A stretch of DNA of 64,000 bases from positions 35,445 to 99,444 of the forward strand of contig SKVJ01000032.1 of the NCBI GenBank assembly GCA_007129495.1, in the 5' to 3' direction. The first letter of the stretch is position 1. Each line of letters begins with the position of its first letter. The notes beneath the pieces are model-generated. The model was given only the letters and a program-made list of their open reading frames with translations, did not search any database and was not told the DNA's origin. The translations under genes were made by a program, and so were the position numbers. The stretch is from Dehalococcoidia bacterium (GTDB taxonomy: Bacteria > Chloroflexota > Dehalococcoidia > GIF9 > AB-539-J10). This document shows positions 45,742-54,192 of this stretch, one piece after another.

Positions 45742-48700
45742 GAAGTGGACTCGAGAAGCTGCATGATGCCTCTCACGGGCACATGCAGCCAGTCAGGACG
45801 GTTGTTCATCTCGTACTTAACTTCGTATAACGCCTTCTGCAACAGATAGCCATTCAGCATTACCTCAACATCCTCGGCTCGTGCCGGGAGCACTGGAGTG
45901 TCCGACATGAGTTCGTAATAGGAGTGCATGAAGGTCGCCGACACCCACAGGTACCAGGCTCGGGACCATTCCTCCAGTCTGGGCACGTCTTCCTTTCTGA
46001 CGACTACGCTTGTCTGTCCGTGCAGCGCCGTATGTGCGGCATAGTGAAACGAGCGTATCATCCCCGCCACGTCTTTCAGGGGGGAATGCTTGATCCTCCT
46101 CTCCCCCAGGCTGCGGGCCGGCTCACCTTCGAAGTCGACAATAACGAAGTCACTTCCCGTGTACAGCAACTGGCCCAGGTGATAGTCTCCGTGGCAGCGG
46201 ATGCGCATGGCGGACATGCGGCGCCTGGTCACTGCCTGGAATCGCGACAGTATGTCGTCGCGCCTTGATAACATCTCCTCGGCACCTTCGCGCACTTCTG
46301 CAGGAAGCCTTGGAAGGATTCCTTTCAAAGAACTCATGACCTGCACGACGTAGGCGCGGTAGCCATGGTACAAAGACCGCTGGTACATCACTGAGAATGG
46401 TTCCGGAGCAAAGGATTCATCATCGACAGCTGATGCCAGCACCAGGTGCAACTCCGCGGTGCGCTGTCCGAGAATCCGGGCCGATTCAAGATATGGTGCC
46501 ATCAGCTCGCTGAGAATCGGCGGCAATTCCTCCCGGCTGATTTGCAGCAGGGATCCTGTCTGGGGCAGGGGCGCGCTGACGGCTGGTGTGGCAAGCACCT
46601 GGTCGTAGAAGCGACCCAGTGAATCAAGGGTGTACTTCCAGGCATCACCCTCGTTGCGGACGAAGGTGTGCAGAATTGCGAATGTGACTGGTTCAGCCTG
46701 CAAATTGCTTCGATATTCCAGCGCACCCGCAACCTTTGGCGCATTTGGGAATGGCTGACGCTCGGTGAGAAAACGGCTTAACTCCAACTCGGGCGAAGTT
46801 CCCTCTTCAAGATGCCGATACAGTTTCAGCATGAACTTGTCTCCGTACGCGATTGAGCTGTTGGATTGTTCGACTCGCAACAGCTGCGGCTCAAGTTTGT
46901 CCTGCACGGGTCCACGCGTACGGGTGAATACACCCCTGGTCCGGTATGATGCCGCCACCCCCTTCGATCCCCGGTAACTTCGACGACGTGCTATGCCTTC
47001 GAGCAGTGCTGTTCGGAAGTCGGGGGAGGTAAGCGCATCATAGGCCACTGTGGCGGGTGCCTGGGACACCCCTCTCTGTTCAATGGTGGCTATTACCGGG
47101 TGAGTTGCATCTGCCAGAAGCTGACCGGCTTGTTCGCCCGTGGCGAAGGCCACCGGGATCAGGTAAGACTCAGGTTCACCCTCCGTGTATTCAATCTTGA
47201 GCACGATGAGATACGCGTGTGTCCTACCTATAGGAAATGGAATGGCTTCTTGTATCGTGGCGGCCCTGCTTCTCCGAGCCTTGCCGCCAAACCAGCGCGA
47301 CCTGCGTGCGTAGCGCAGCAGGGCGGTCTCGAAGCGAGGACGATACGAACGTTTCAACAGATCCTCCGGTCCTCTTCGAACGGTCAGCGCAGCAAGGGCC
47401 GGCTCCGTCGCGGGAGCGAAGGCATTAATCCTTGCCTCCCTGGATTCGAGCGAGAACCAGTAGAACGCGTGTGGTCCAAGGGATACAGGGAAAGGCAAGT
47501 CACTTATGGCCGGAAATTCGGTCCGCCCAAACAACTCGATGGGAACGAGTCCATTCAGCTCGCTGAGGTTCAGATATGCATGTTGCGCGTGGCGCGACAG
47601 ATTGGCAACTACCAGCAGCGTCTCTTCCTCGTAACGACGAAGGAAAGCCAGAACCTTTCGGTTGTCCGGATAGAGAAACTCTATAGTTCCGCGGCCGAAC
47701 GCGCGGTGTCGGCGCCTTAAGGCAATGAGACGCTTCACCCACCAGAGGAAGGAATCGGGGTTATTCTGCTGTGCTTCAACGTTTATCGTCTCGTAGTGGT
47801 ATTCCGGATCGATAGTTACCGGGAGGTAAAGACGCTGAGGATTCGCCGTCGAGAATCCCGCATTCCGGTCGGCACTCCATTGCATCGGCGTCCTGACTCC
47901 ATTTCGGTCGCCAAGATAGAAATTATCGCCCATCCCGATCTCATCTCCGTAGTACACGATAGGTGTCCCCGGCAGAGAAAAGGAGAGCGCCTTCATGAGT
48001 TCCATCTTCTTCCGGTCGTGATTGAGAAGGGGAGCCAGCCGGCGCCTGATACCGAGATTGATCCGCGCCTGACGGTCATGCGCATAGACGCGGTACATGA
48101 AGTCGCGTTCCTCGTCTGTAACCATCTCAAGTGTCAACTCATCGTGATTCCGCAGGAAGATCGCCCACTGGCACGTATCGGGAATGTGGGGTGTCTGTTC
48201 GAGGATGTCGACGATCGGGAAGCGGTCCTCCATGCGGATAGCCATGAACATGCGTGGCATGAGCGGGAAATGATATGCCATATGACACTCGTCGCCCTGT
48301 CCGAAGTACGCGGCAGCGTCTTCAGCCCACTGGTTGGCCTCAGCGAGCAGCATTCGATTCCTGAATCGCTTGTCCACTTCCCGCCGCAGCTCTTTGAGAA
48401 AAGCATGTGTCTCAGGAAGGTTCTCGCAACTGGTCCCCTCCCTCTCGTAAAGGTAGGGAACCGCATCGAGGCGGAGGCCTGACACACCCATGTTGAGCCA
48501 GAAAGACATGAGCCGAATCACTTCACTCCGAACGTGGGGGCTGTCGAAATTCAGATCGGGCTGGTGTGAGTAGAATCGGTGCCAGTAGTATGCACCGGCT
48601 TCCGGATCAAGGGTCCAGTTGGAGCGCTCGAAGTCCTTGAAGATTATGCGAGCCTCCCGGTACTTCTGAGAAGTGTCGCTCCACACGTAGTAATCCCGAT

Positions 48701-49103
48701 GTTTCGTACCGGGCTGCGCGCGCCGCGCACGCTGAAACCATGGGTGCTGGTCCGACGTGTGGTTTACGACCAACTCTGTGATTACGCGCAATCCACGCTC
48801 ATTGGCTGCTCGAACAAAGGCCCGGAAGTCCTTGAGCGTGCCATAGGAGGGGTGGATCCTGGTGTAGTCGGAGATATCGTAGCCGTCATCCTTCAAAGGC
48901 GAGGGGTAGAACGGAAGCAGCCATATGGCGGTCACTCCCAGGTCGCGAAGATAGTCAAGCTTCGCCGTCAGACCGGGGAAGTCGCCGATACCATCTGCGT
49001 TGGTGTCATAAAAAGCCCTGACATGCAACTCATAGATGATGGCATCTCTGTACCAGAGGGGATCCTCGTCATGCCAGAAATAGGCTGATCCTGCAGCGGT
49101 CAA
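45738..49103 (-). CDS. treS: Trehalose synthase-maltokinase fusion
   Basis: 1,121 residues from TTG 49103. Residues 1-560 are TreS (GH13_16), which isomerises trehalose and maltose: WYRDAIIYELHVRAFYDTNA, FYPSPLKDDGYDISDY, GLRLDAVPYLYEREGTSCEN with nucleophile Asp near 213, MLLAEANQWAEDAAAYFGQG with Glu near 255, FLRNHDELTLEMVTDEERDF with Asp near 322. Residues from about 620 are maltokinase (Mak/Pep2), which makes maltose 1-phosphate with ATP: RSRWFGGKARRSRAATIQ, CHGDYHLGQLLYTGSDFVIV and DFEGEPARSLGERRIKHSPL. The fusion channels trehalose towards GlgE. TTG 49103 has GAGGAGG five bases upstream; ATG 49121 and TTG 49136 lie before that site and overlap glgE. Confidence 0.95.
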   Translation of the reverse strand: MTAAGSAYFWHDEDPLWYRDAIIYELHVRAFYDTNADGIGDFPGLTAKLDYLRDLGVTAIWLLPFYPSPLKDDGYDISDYTRIHPSYGTLKDFRAFVRAANERGLRVITELVVNHTSDQHPWFQRARRAQPGTKHRDYYVWSDTSQKYREARIIFKDFERSNWTLDPEAGAYYWHRFYSHQPDLNFDSPHVRSEVIRLMSFWLNMGVSGLRLDAVPYLYEREGTSCENLPETHAFLKELRREVDKRFRNRMLLAEANQWAEDAAAYFGQGDECHMAYHFPLMPRMFMAIRMEDRFPIVDILEQTPHIPDTCQWAIFLRNHDELTLEMVTDEERDFMYRVYAHDRQARINLGIRRRLAPLLNHDRKKMELMKALSFSLPGTPIVYYGDEIGMGDNFYLGDRNGVRTPMQWSADRNAGFSTANPQRLYLPVTIDPEYHYETINVEAQQNNPDSFLWWVKRLIALRRRHRAFGRGTIEFLYPDNRKVLAFLRRYEEETLLVVANLSRHAQHAYLNLSELNGLVPIELFGRTEFPAISDLPFPVSLGPHAFYWFSLESREARINAFAPATEPALAALTVRRGPEDLLKRSYRPRFETALLRYARRSRWFGGKARRSRAATIQEAIPFPIGRTHAYLIVLKIEYTEGEPESYLIPVAFATGEQAGQLLADATHPVIATIEQRGVSQAPATVAYDALTSPDFRTALLEGIARRRSYRGSKGVAASYRTRGVFTRTRGPVQDKLEPQLLRVEQSNSSIAYGDKFMLKLYRHLEEGTSPELELSRFLTERQPFPNAPKVAGALEYRSNLQAEPVTFAILHTFVRNEGDAWKYTLDSLGRFYDQVLATPAVSAPLPQTGSLLQISREELPPILSELMAPYLESARILGQRTAELHLVLASAVDDESFAPEPFSVMYQRSLYHGYRAYVVQVMSSLKGILPRLPAEVREGAEEMLSRRDDILSRFQAVTRRRMSAMRIRCHGDYHLGQLLYTGSDFVIVDFEGEPARSLGERRIKHSPLKDVAGMIRSFHYAAHTALHGQTSVVVRKEDVPRLEEWSRAWYLWVSATFMHSYYELMSDTPVLPARAEDVEVMLNGYLLQKALYEVKYEMNNRPDWLHVPVRGIMQLLESTS

Positions 49104-49113
49104 GATGTCCTCC

Positions 49114-51099
49114 TCATGCATGTCGGTCGGTAGCAAGTGCGCCTGTGAGTGTGCTTATGCGAAAGATATGAGCTGATTGCTCGGACGGGTCCAGGGCTAC
49201 GAAATTGCGGGGACCCGTCCATGTGTATGTGCGGTAATTGAGTAGATCCTCGACCTCGTAGCTGATGTCAGCAGCAATGTTGAAGTCTTCGACATCGATC
49301 GTGACCCAACCTGCCTGAGTGTGTTTCGCATCCATGTTGACGACAATGAGCAACTGCTCGGAGGTTGCCTCATCCCATTTGCGGTACGCCATCAGTTGAT
49401 CGTTGTCGACGTGTTCGACGCGTATGTTGTTGGTTTGTTGCAGAGCCTTGCTCTTGTGACGTATCTGATTCACCCGGGTAATGAGAGGTCTGATGTTGTT
49501 GGGCGAGTCTATATTCCAGTGTTTCAACTCGTACTTCTCTGAGTAGAGGTATTCTTCACTGCCCTTTTCCCGAGGTGCGTTGATACATAGCTCGTAGGCA
49601 GGGCCATAAATGCCGTAGTTGCCGCTCAAGGTCGCTGCGAGCACGAGGCGTGCCGCGAATGCCGGCCGGCCTCCCTCCTGCAGGTAGTCCATGAGGATGT
49701 CGGGTGTGTTGGGCCAGAAGTTCGGGCGGAAGAACTCCGATAATTCCGTACGAGTCAGTTCCGTAATGTACTCCACGAGTTCCCATTTCGATCGACGCCA
49801 TGTGAAGTAGGTATACGACTGGGTGAAGCCGAGCTTGGCCAGTCTTGCCATTACCTTGGGACGTGTGAAGGCCTCGGAGAGGAAAATGAGATCCGGGTAG
49901 TCCGATTTCAACGTCGTGATGACCCACTCCCAGAACGCGAATGGTTTTGTATGGGGATTATCGATTCGGAAGAGCATCACACCCTGATCGATCCAGAACT
50001 TCAGCACGCTGCGGAGTTCCTCCCACAGGTGCATCCAGTCCTTATTCTCGAACTCGAGAGGGTAGATGTCCTGATACTTTTTCGGCGGATTTTCTGCATA
50101 CTGGATGGTTCCGTCAGGTCGCCAGCGGAACCACTCCGGATGGTCCTTGACGTACGGGTGATCGGGAGAGCACTGGAACGCGATGTCGAGAGCGACCTCG
50201 AGTCCGTGGTCGCGAGCCTTGGCTACAAGCGACCTGAAATCCTCGATAGTGCCCAGAGAGGGATGTACCGACTTATGGCCGCCGTCGCCGGAGCCGATAG
50301 CCCATGGCGTGCCCGGATCGCCCGGTTCACTGTTTACCGCATTGTTGCGGCCTTTACGTGCAGTTATCCCTATGGGATGAACAGGCGGGAGATACAGGAC
50401 ATCAAAGCCCATGTCGGCGATATACGGCAGCCAGTGCTCGCAGTCTTTGAAAGTGCCGTGCCTTCCCGGCTCAGGTGAGCAGGAACGCGGAAACATCTCG
50501 TACCATGCACTGAAGCCCGCTTTGCGGCGATCGACGGTGACCCGAAGCGGAGGTGCGTATGTGGTTGCCCGGGTGGTATCCGGGTACCGTTCGGTCAGGT
50601 CGAGCACCTCGGGACTGGTCGCCACCATACCGGCCTCTGCCTGAGTGCGTGGCTCGCGGATCTGTGAGGCGAGGCGGCGAAGTGCTTCCGAATCAGGCTC
50701 TACCGCTCTTTCCGCCGCGCGTTCGAGCAACTCAGCACCGATCATAAGATCGATAGATACATCCTGCTTTGCATCCAGCCTCTTGACGAGATCGGATTGC
50801 CAGGTCTCGAATTCATCAACCCACGATGAGATCGTGTACAGGTACTCCCCGGTCTGGGTTACGGTGAACGATGCGCGCCATCTGTCGTTGCCGAGGTGCA
50901 CCATGCGCGCGGTGCTCCATTGGTCGGTGGACCGGGACCTGTAGAGTAGTGCCACGGCAATATGTTCGTGGCCGTCTGCGAATACGTCGGCCTCTACGGT
51001 AACGTTCTCTCCAACGACCCGTTTAATGGGAAATCGTCCGTAATCGACACTCGGCCTGATCTCCTCTATGACGACGCGAGTAGGCTGTTTCTCGTGCAT
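49114..51099 (-). CDS. glgE: Alpha-1,4-glucan:maltose-1-phosphate maltosyltransferase
   Basis: 661 residues, normal for GlgE (GH13_3), which adds maltosyl units from maltose 1-phosphate to alpha-1,4-glucan. The N-terminal domain (VVIEEIRPSVDYGRFPIKRV) is followed by the barrel: AWYEMFPRSCSPEPGRHGTF, LYLPPVHPIGITARKGRNNA, SVHPSLGTIEDFRSLV, ALDIAFQCSPDHPYVKDHPE, FRIDNPHTKPFAFWEW with nucleophile Asp380 and LIFLSEAFTRPKVMARL with acid/base Glu409. The 29-residue spacing equals that of the Streptomyces enzyme. It is first in the seven-gene operon behind a good promoter. ATG 51099 is preceded by GGCGGGG; the frame up to 51147 lies largely between promoter and that site and is unlikely to be translated. 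Confidence 0.97.
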   Translation of the reverse strand: MHEKQPTRVVIEEIRPSVDYGRFPIKRVVGENVTVEADVFADGHEHIAVALLYRSRSTDQWSTARMVHLGNDRWRASFTVTQTGEYLYTISSWVDEFETWQSDLVKRLDAKQDVSIDLMIGAELLERAAERAVEPDSEALRRLASQIREPRTQAEAGMVATSPEVLDLTERYPDTTRATTYAPPLRVTVDRRKAGFSAWYEMFPRSCSPEPGRHGTFKDCEHWLPYIADMGFDVLYLPPVHPIGITARKGRNNAVNSEPGDPGTPWAIGSGDGGHKSVHPSLGTIEDFRSLVAKARDHGLEVALDIAFQCSPDHPYVKDHPEWFRWRPDGTIQYAENPPKKYQDIYPLEFENKDWMHLWEELRSVLKFWIDQGVMLFRIDNPHTKPFAFWEWVITTLKSDYPDLIFLSEAFTRPKVMARLAKLGFTQSYTYFTWRRSKWELVEYITELTRTELSEFFRPNFWPNTPDILMDYLQEGGRPAFAARLVLAATLSGNYGIYGPAYELCINAPREKGSEEYLYSEKYELKHWNIDSPNNIRPLITRVNQIRHKSKALQQTNNIRVEHVDNDQLMAYRKWDEATSEQLLIVVNMDAKHTQAGWVTIDVEDFNIAADISYEVEDLLNYRTYTWTGPRNFVALDPSEQSAHIFRISTLTGALATDRHA

Positions 51100-51149
51100 G
51101 TGGTATCCCCGCCTGTCCCCCTTCCGGTGGTCTCGTGTTGGCAGCACTC

Positions 51150-51179
51150 AGACTACCCATGGCAGACGGTCGCTGTCAA
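51150..51179 (-). promoter_or_regulatory. Promoter of the glgE operon
   Basis: Minus strand: TTGACA (51179-51174), 18-base spacer, TAGTCT (51155-51150). The leader to glgE is about 44 bases. No obvious operator dyad was seen. Confidence 0.65.
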
Positions 51180-51688
51180 GGCGGATGGATTCCGCCCCCG
51201 AATCACCTGTGATACCTGCCACTCGTGACTGTCCGGCGAAGAGCTTCGCCATGCAGTGGGGTGCGAGCGTTCAGCATGGAATGTCACCCGCTTAGTGCCA
51301 TCCGTCAACCAACCAGCCTGAGGCCGTCCCAAGCACCCGTTACGCGGTATTGCGAACACGGATGCGCGCAATTCATATGGAACAATGAGGTTCGCGGACT
51401 GCTTGACAGGAGTCAGTGGAGCGCGTAAAGCCATTCTCGCGCAACCGCTGGTAGAGTCCTGACTGGACCTGTCGGCAGGCAATCGAGTGACCTGTGTACG
51501 ACTATATCTTGTCAGGACGGAGTTCTCGATTGGAGTCGGGGCACAGTCTGCCTTATACAAGGTGTCGGGTTTGTTGCCGCAGACTCCAGCGCAGGTTCTT
51601 GATAGACACGCGTCCGTGATTTCGGGGAATGTGGCTTCATCACCGATGGAGTGCTATCGGCGGCTTTCGTGGTTCATCGGTGCCTGCC
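51180..51688. other. Intergenic region upstream of the glgE operon
   Basis: About 510 bases between the glgE promoter and the DUF362 gene. No supported gene, tRNA or terminator seen. A plus-strand TTGACA at 51403 with a poor -10 (TAAAGC, 17-base spacer) leads into no recognisable ORF. Confidence 0.4.
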
Positions 51689-52930
51689 CTATCGTTCCAG
51701 GACGGAGCTCGAGGCGTCCCATACCTTCTTTCGCTCCTCCGCCATCATCGCGATGACAGATTCGGCATCCGCTCTGCACGCTTTGGCGATACCACGGACC
51801 ATCTCGGCCTCCTTGGGCGGACACCCAGGAATGTAGGCGGCAGCTCCCGGCAGCCGGGCGGCGCACTTGCCAAGCGCGACTACCTTATCCTTATCCTTCG
51901 CTTCTGTTTCTGTAACAGTACCGATGACCACGGTGAGGCCGGTCATGTGCTCGCCGTATCCTGCCTTCTTCATGAAGGAGATAGCGCTCACCAGCTCGTT
52001 GGTGCAACCGGTGCACGCAGACTCATCTTCAACGAAATTCACCTCGGGATAGTTGGCCCGGAATGCGTCGAAGCCAGTCGCAAAAACCCGCCTGTGATCT
52101 CCGAGCCGCTCGCCGACCATATCTACGGCATCCAGTGCAGCGCGTTTCCCTTCACGTTCACCCATGTAGTGGAAGTGCATCACCTGAGAAGGGTCGATCC
52201 CCATCAGGGAGGCGCCAACGATGTCCACATACAGCGCGTCGCTGCCAGCAACGATCAGACCCATCTCAATAGAATCCTCCGGATACTGCCCCAATCCTTG
52301 CGCTCCCACCGTCGCATCGATGATGGCGTAATGTGGTCTGACCGCGGTACAGAGGTCTACAATCGCCATATCCAGGCCCAGATGATGGCTCTTCCGTTTC
52401 TCCGCGCCCGGCATCACGCCCTTCATGTTCTTGAAGGAGAGGGACGCGTGAGTGCGGGACGACGTCTTAAGCACAGGTACGCTTATGATTACATCGCTCG
52501 TAAGGGCTGTCCTGGCGATCCTGACCGTGTCCATCACCAGGGCGTTGGGCACTCGAACTTCTTCTGACGGGTCGGTGTTCAGGTTGCGCAGCTCAACACC
52601 GAGCCTACGAGCTACTTCCGTCACACCGGACGAGTCGAATGCTTCCTGAGTGCTGAAGCCTCCGAAATCCCATCCGGCGATAGCACCGTCGCCAATGACC
52701 ACGGACGCTGGATTGAGTTCCAGCACCAGCTTCGTAACCGCCTCGACCACATCCCCGTCCGTCATGAATCCACTGTGTCGCGGCATCGGTTTGCATTGAT
52801 TCGGCTTGATGAGGACCTTGCTGTTGCTGTGTATGATCTCGTTGAATCCGCCGGCGAGTCTCACTGCTTCGCGAACGGCAGCCTCGGTGTCTCCGGCAGA
52901 TACTCTGGTAATCGCAACTCGATTCGTCAC
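51689..52930 (-). CDS. DUF362 domain protein
   Basis: 413 residues. The N-terminal two-thirds match DUF362: VLIKPNQCKPMPRHSGFMTD, VVIGDGAIAGWDF, DVIISVPVLKTSSRTHASLS, FKNMKGVMPGAEKRKSHHLG and IIDATVGAQGLGQYP. The C-terminal part has cysteines in ACTGCTN, GKCAARL and YIPGCPP, enough for an iron-sulfur cluster but not a standard ferredoxin CxxCxxCxxxC pattern. DUF362 proteins are often encoded with redox or corrinoid enzymes; their function is unsettled. The start is GTG 52930 with GAAAGGGTG upstream. Its promoter has an inverted repeat over the -10 box, pointing to repressor control. It is transcribed away from the ZIP gene. Confidence 0.8.
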   Translation of the reverse strand: MTNRVAITRVSAGDTEAAVREAVRLAGGFNEIIHSNSKVLIKPNQCKPMPRHSGFMTDGDVVEAVTKLVLELNPASVVIGDGAIAGWDFGGFSTQEAFDSSGVTEVARRLGVELRNLNTDPSEEVRVPNALVMDTVRIARTALTSDVIISVPVLKTSSRTHASLSFKNMKGVMPGAEKRKSHHLGLDMAIVDLCTAVRPHYAIIDATVGAQGLGQYPEDSIEMGLIVAGSDALYVDIVGASLMGIDPSQVMHFHYMGEREGKRAALDAVDMVGERLGDHRRVFATGFDAFRANYPEVNFVEDESACTGCTNELVSAISFMKKAGYGEHMTGLTVVIGTVTETEAKDKDKVVALGKCAARLPGAAAYIPGCPPKEAEMVRGIAKACRADAESVIAMMAEERKKVWDASSSVLER

Positions 52931-52972
52931 TGTTGCACACCCTTTCTAATGGAATTCGGTCTGTTCGAGAGA

Positions 52973-53008
52973 GCACGGCACTCTAACACCGTGCAACTGG
53001 AGTGTCAA
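52973..53008 (-). promoter_or_regulatory. Promoter and operator-like dyad of the DUF362 gene
   Basis: Minus strand: TTGACA (53008-53003), 17-base spacer, TAGAGT (52985-52980). The inverted repeat GCACGG-N10-CCGTGC (52973-52994) is centred on the -10 box, where a repressor would block polymerase. Confidence 0.6.
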
Positions 53009-53105
53009 TGAAGGTGTGTTCCGTCGATCGTCGTTGTAGGTGTAGATTCGTATCAAAGCGATGAACGCCTGATGTCTTAGCCATATCTCGTTGCGCTCTC
53101 CCGCC

Positions 53106-53139
53106 CAATATGTCAGTATGCTGACCTTAATGCATATTG
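53106..53139. promoter_or_regulatory. Interrupted palindrome upstream of the ZIP gene
   Basis: CAATATG (53106-53112) and CATATTG (53133-53139), separated by 20 bases, about 80 bases before the ZIP start. Possible metal-regulator site; no known consensus matched. Confidence 0.25.
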
Positions 53140-53216
53140 CACGTGCGGTTGGCGTCTGAAACGAGGTCGTGTGCCGCAGACAACGTGGAGTACGGTATGT
53201 GGAGGCTTGGTCGAGC

Positions 53217-53951
53217 ATGTACTGGCAGGAGATAACGCTCATCGGATTTGGCGCGGGGGCTGCGGGAACCGGTTTCGGGGGCTTGCTGGCCTTGTTCCTG
53301 CGCAAGCCATCGTCAAGGACACTTGGCTTGATGCTCGGGCTTGCCGCCGGAGTCATGCTGGCTATCGTGTTTCTGGAGCTATTGGAGGAGGGGCTTGAAA
53401 CCGGATTCATCTATCCCGTGCTGGGGCTCGCCTTTGGTATCCTGGCCTTTCTCCTGCTGGACAGGTATTTTCCGCATCAACACTTCGTCTCAAAGGAAGT
53501 ACACCAGCATGCCTATGTAAAGAAAGGCATGCTTATTGCTACCGGGATTGCCCTGCATAATTTCCCCGAGGGTTTGGCTATTGGTGCGGGATTTGCCGCC
53601 TCAACGTCGCTCGGCATCACCCTTGCGATACTTATCGCCTTGCACAATATCCCTGAAGGACTTGCTGTGGCCGTTCCGTTGAAGGCGGGAGGCTCTCGTC
53701 GCCGCCGGATTGTCCTTATTACCATCCTCGCCGGTCTTCCTATGGGCGTAGGAGCTTTGGTGGGGGCTCTGCTGGGTTCCGTCTCGACTGCAATGCTGGG
53801 TCTCTCCTTCGGGTTTGCCGCCGGAGCTATGCTCTATATCGTCTGCGATGAACTCATTCCGGATGTATATCGACTCACCAGTGCTCACGTGGCAATCGGG
53901 GGCATAACCCTGGGGGTCATCCTGGGGCTGACGATGATTCACTTCGTCTAG
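53217..53951 (+). CDS. ZIP family divalent metal transporter
   Basis: 244 residues, eight predicted helices, the size of bacterial ZupT-type ZIP proteins that take up Zn2+, Fe2+, Mn2+ or Co2+. The two metal-binding helices carry the signatures GIALHNFPEGLAIGAGFAAS (helix 4) and LIALHNIPEGLAVAVPL (helix 5). A His-containing loop between helices 3 and 4 (RYFPHQHFVSKEVHQHAYVK) is the usual metal-rich cytosolic loop. The start ATG 53217 begins MYWQEITLIGFGAG; the frame is open upstream to 53169 but that part is Arg-rich and unlike the family. The ribosome site is weak (GGAGG about 14 bases upstream). It is divergent from the DUF362 gene. Confidence 0.9.
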   Translation: MYWQEITLIGFGAGAAGTGFGGLLALFLRKPSSRTLGLMLGLAAGVMLAIVFLELLEEGLETGFIYPVLGLAFGILAFLLLDRYFPHQHFVSKEVHQHAYVKKGMLIATGIALHNFPEGLAIGAGFAASTSLGITLAILIALHNIPEGLAVAVPLKAGGSRRRRIVLITILAGLPMGVGALVGALLGSVSTAMLGLSFGFAAGAMLYIVCDELIPDVYRLTSAHVAIGGITLGVILGLTMIHFV

Positions 53952-54192
53952 TCCAATGCTCTCGTCGGATGATGGGGCTGTAAGCTGTGGTCGGCCTGCC
54001 TTTGCCCGATGGACCTCAATCCCTCTGTCGCGCTGACTCTGTGAGGGGAATCGTTCTCGAGACAGTCCGCGATACACTGACCATCATCCGTACCATGGTC
54101 ATCCGGTGGCAGAGGTCGCAACGCAACATCGGCTGCTCGATATCCGACTGTCGTGATGCAACCCTATCGGGGAGGATGGTTGAGGAGATGGT

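Noticed and set aside
51629..52567. 312-codon open frame on the plus strand
   Set aside because: Antisense to the DUF362 gene; His/Arg-rich composition and no ribosome site.
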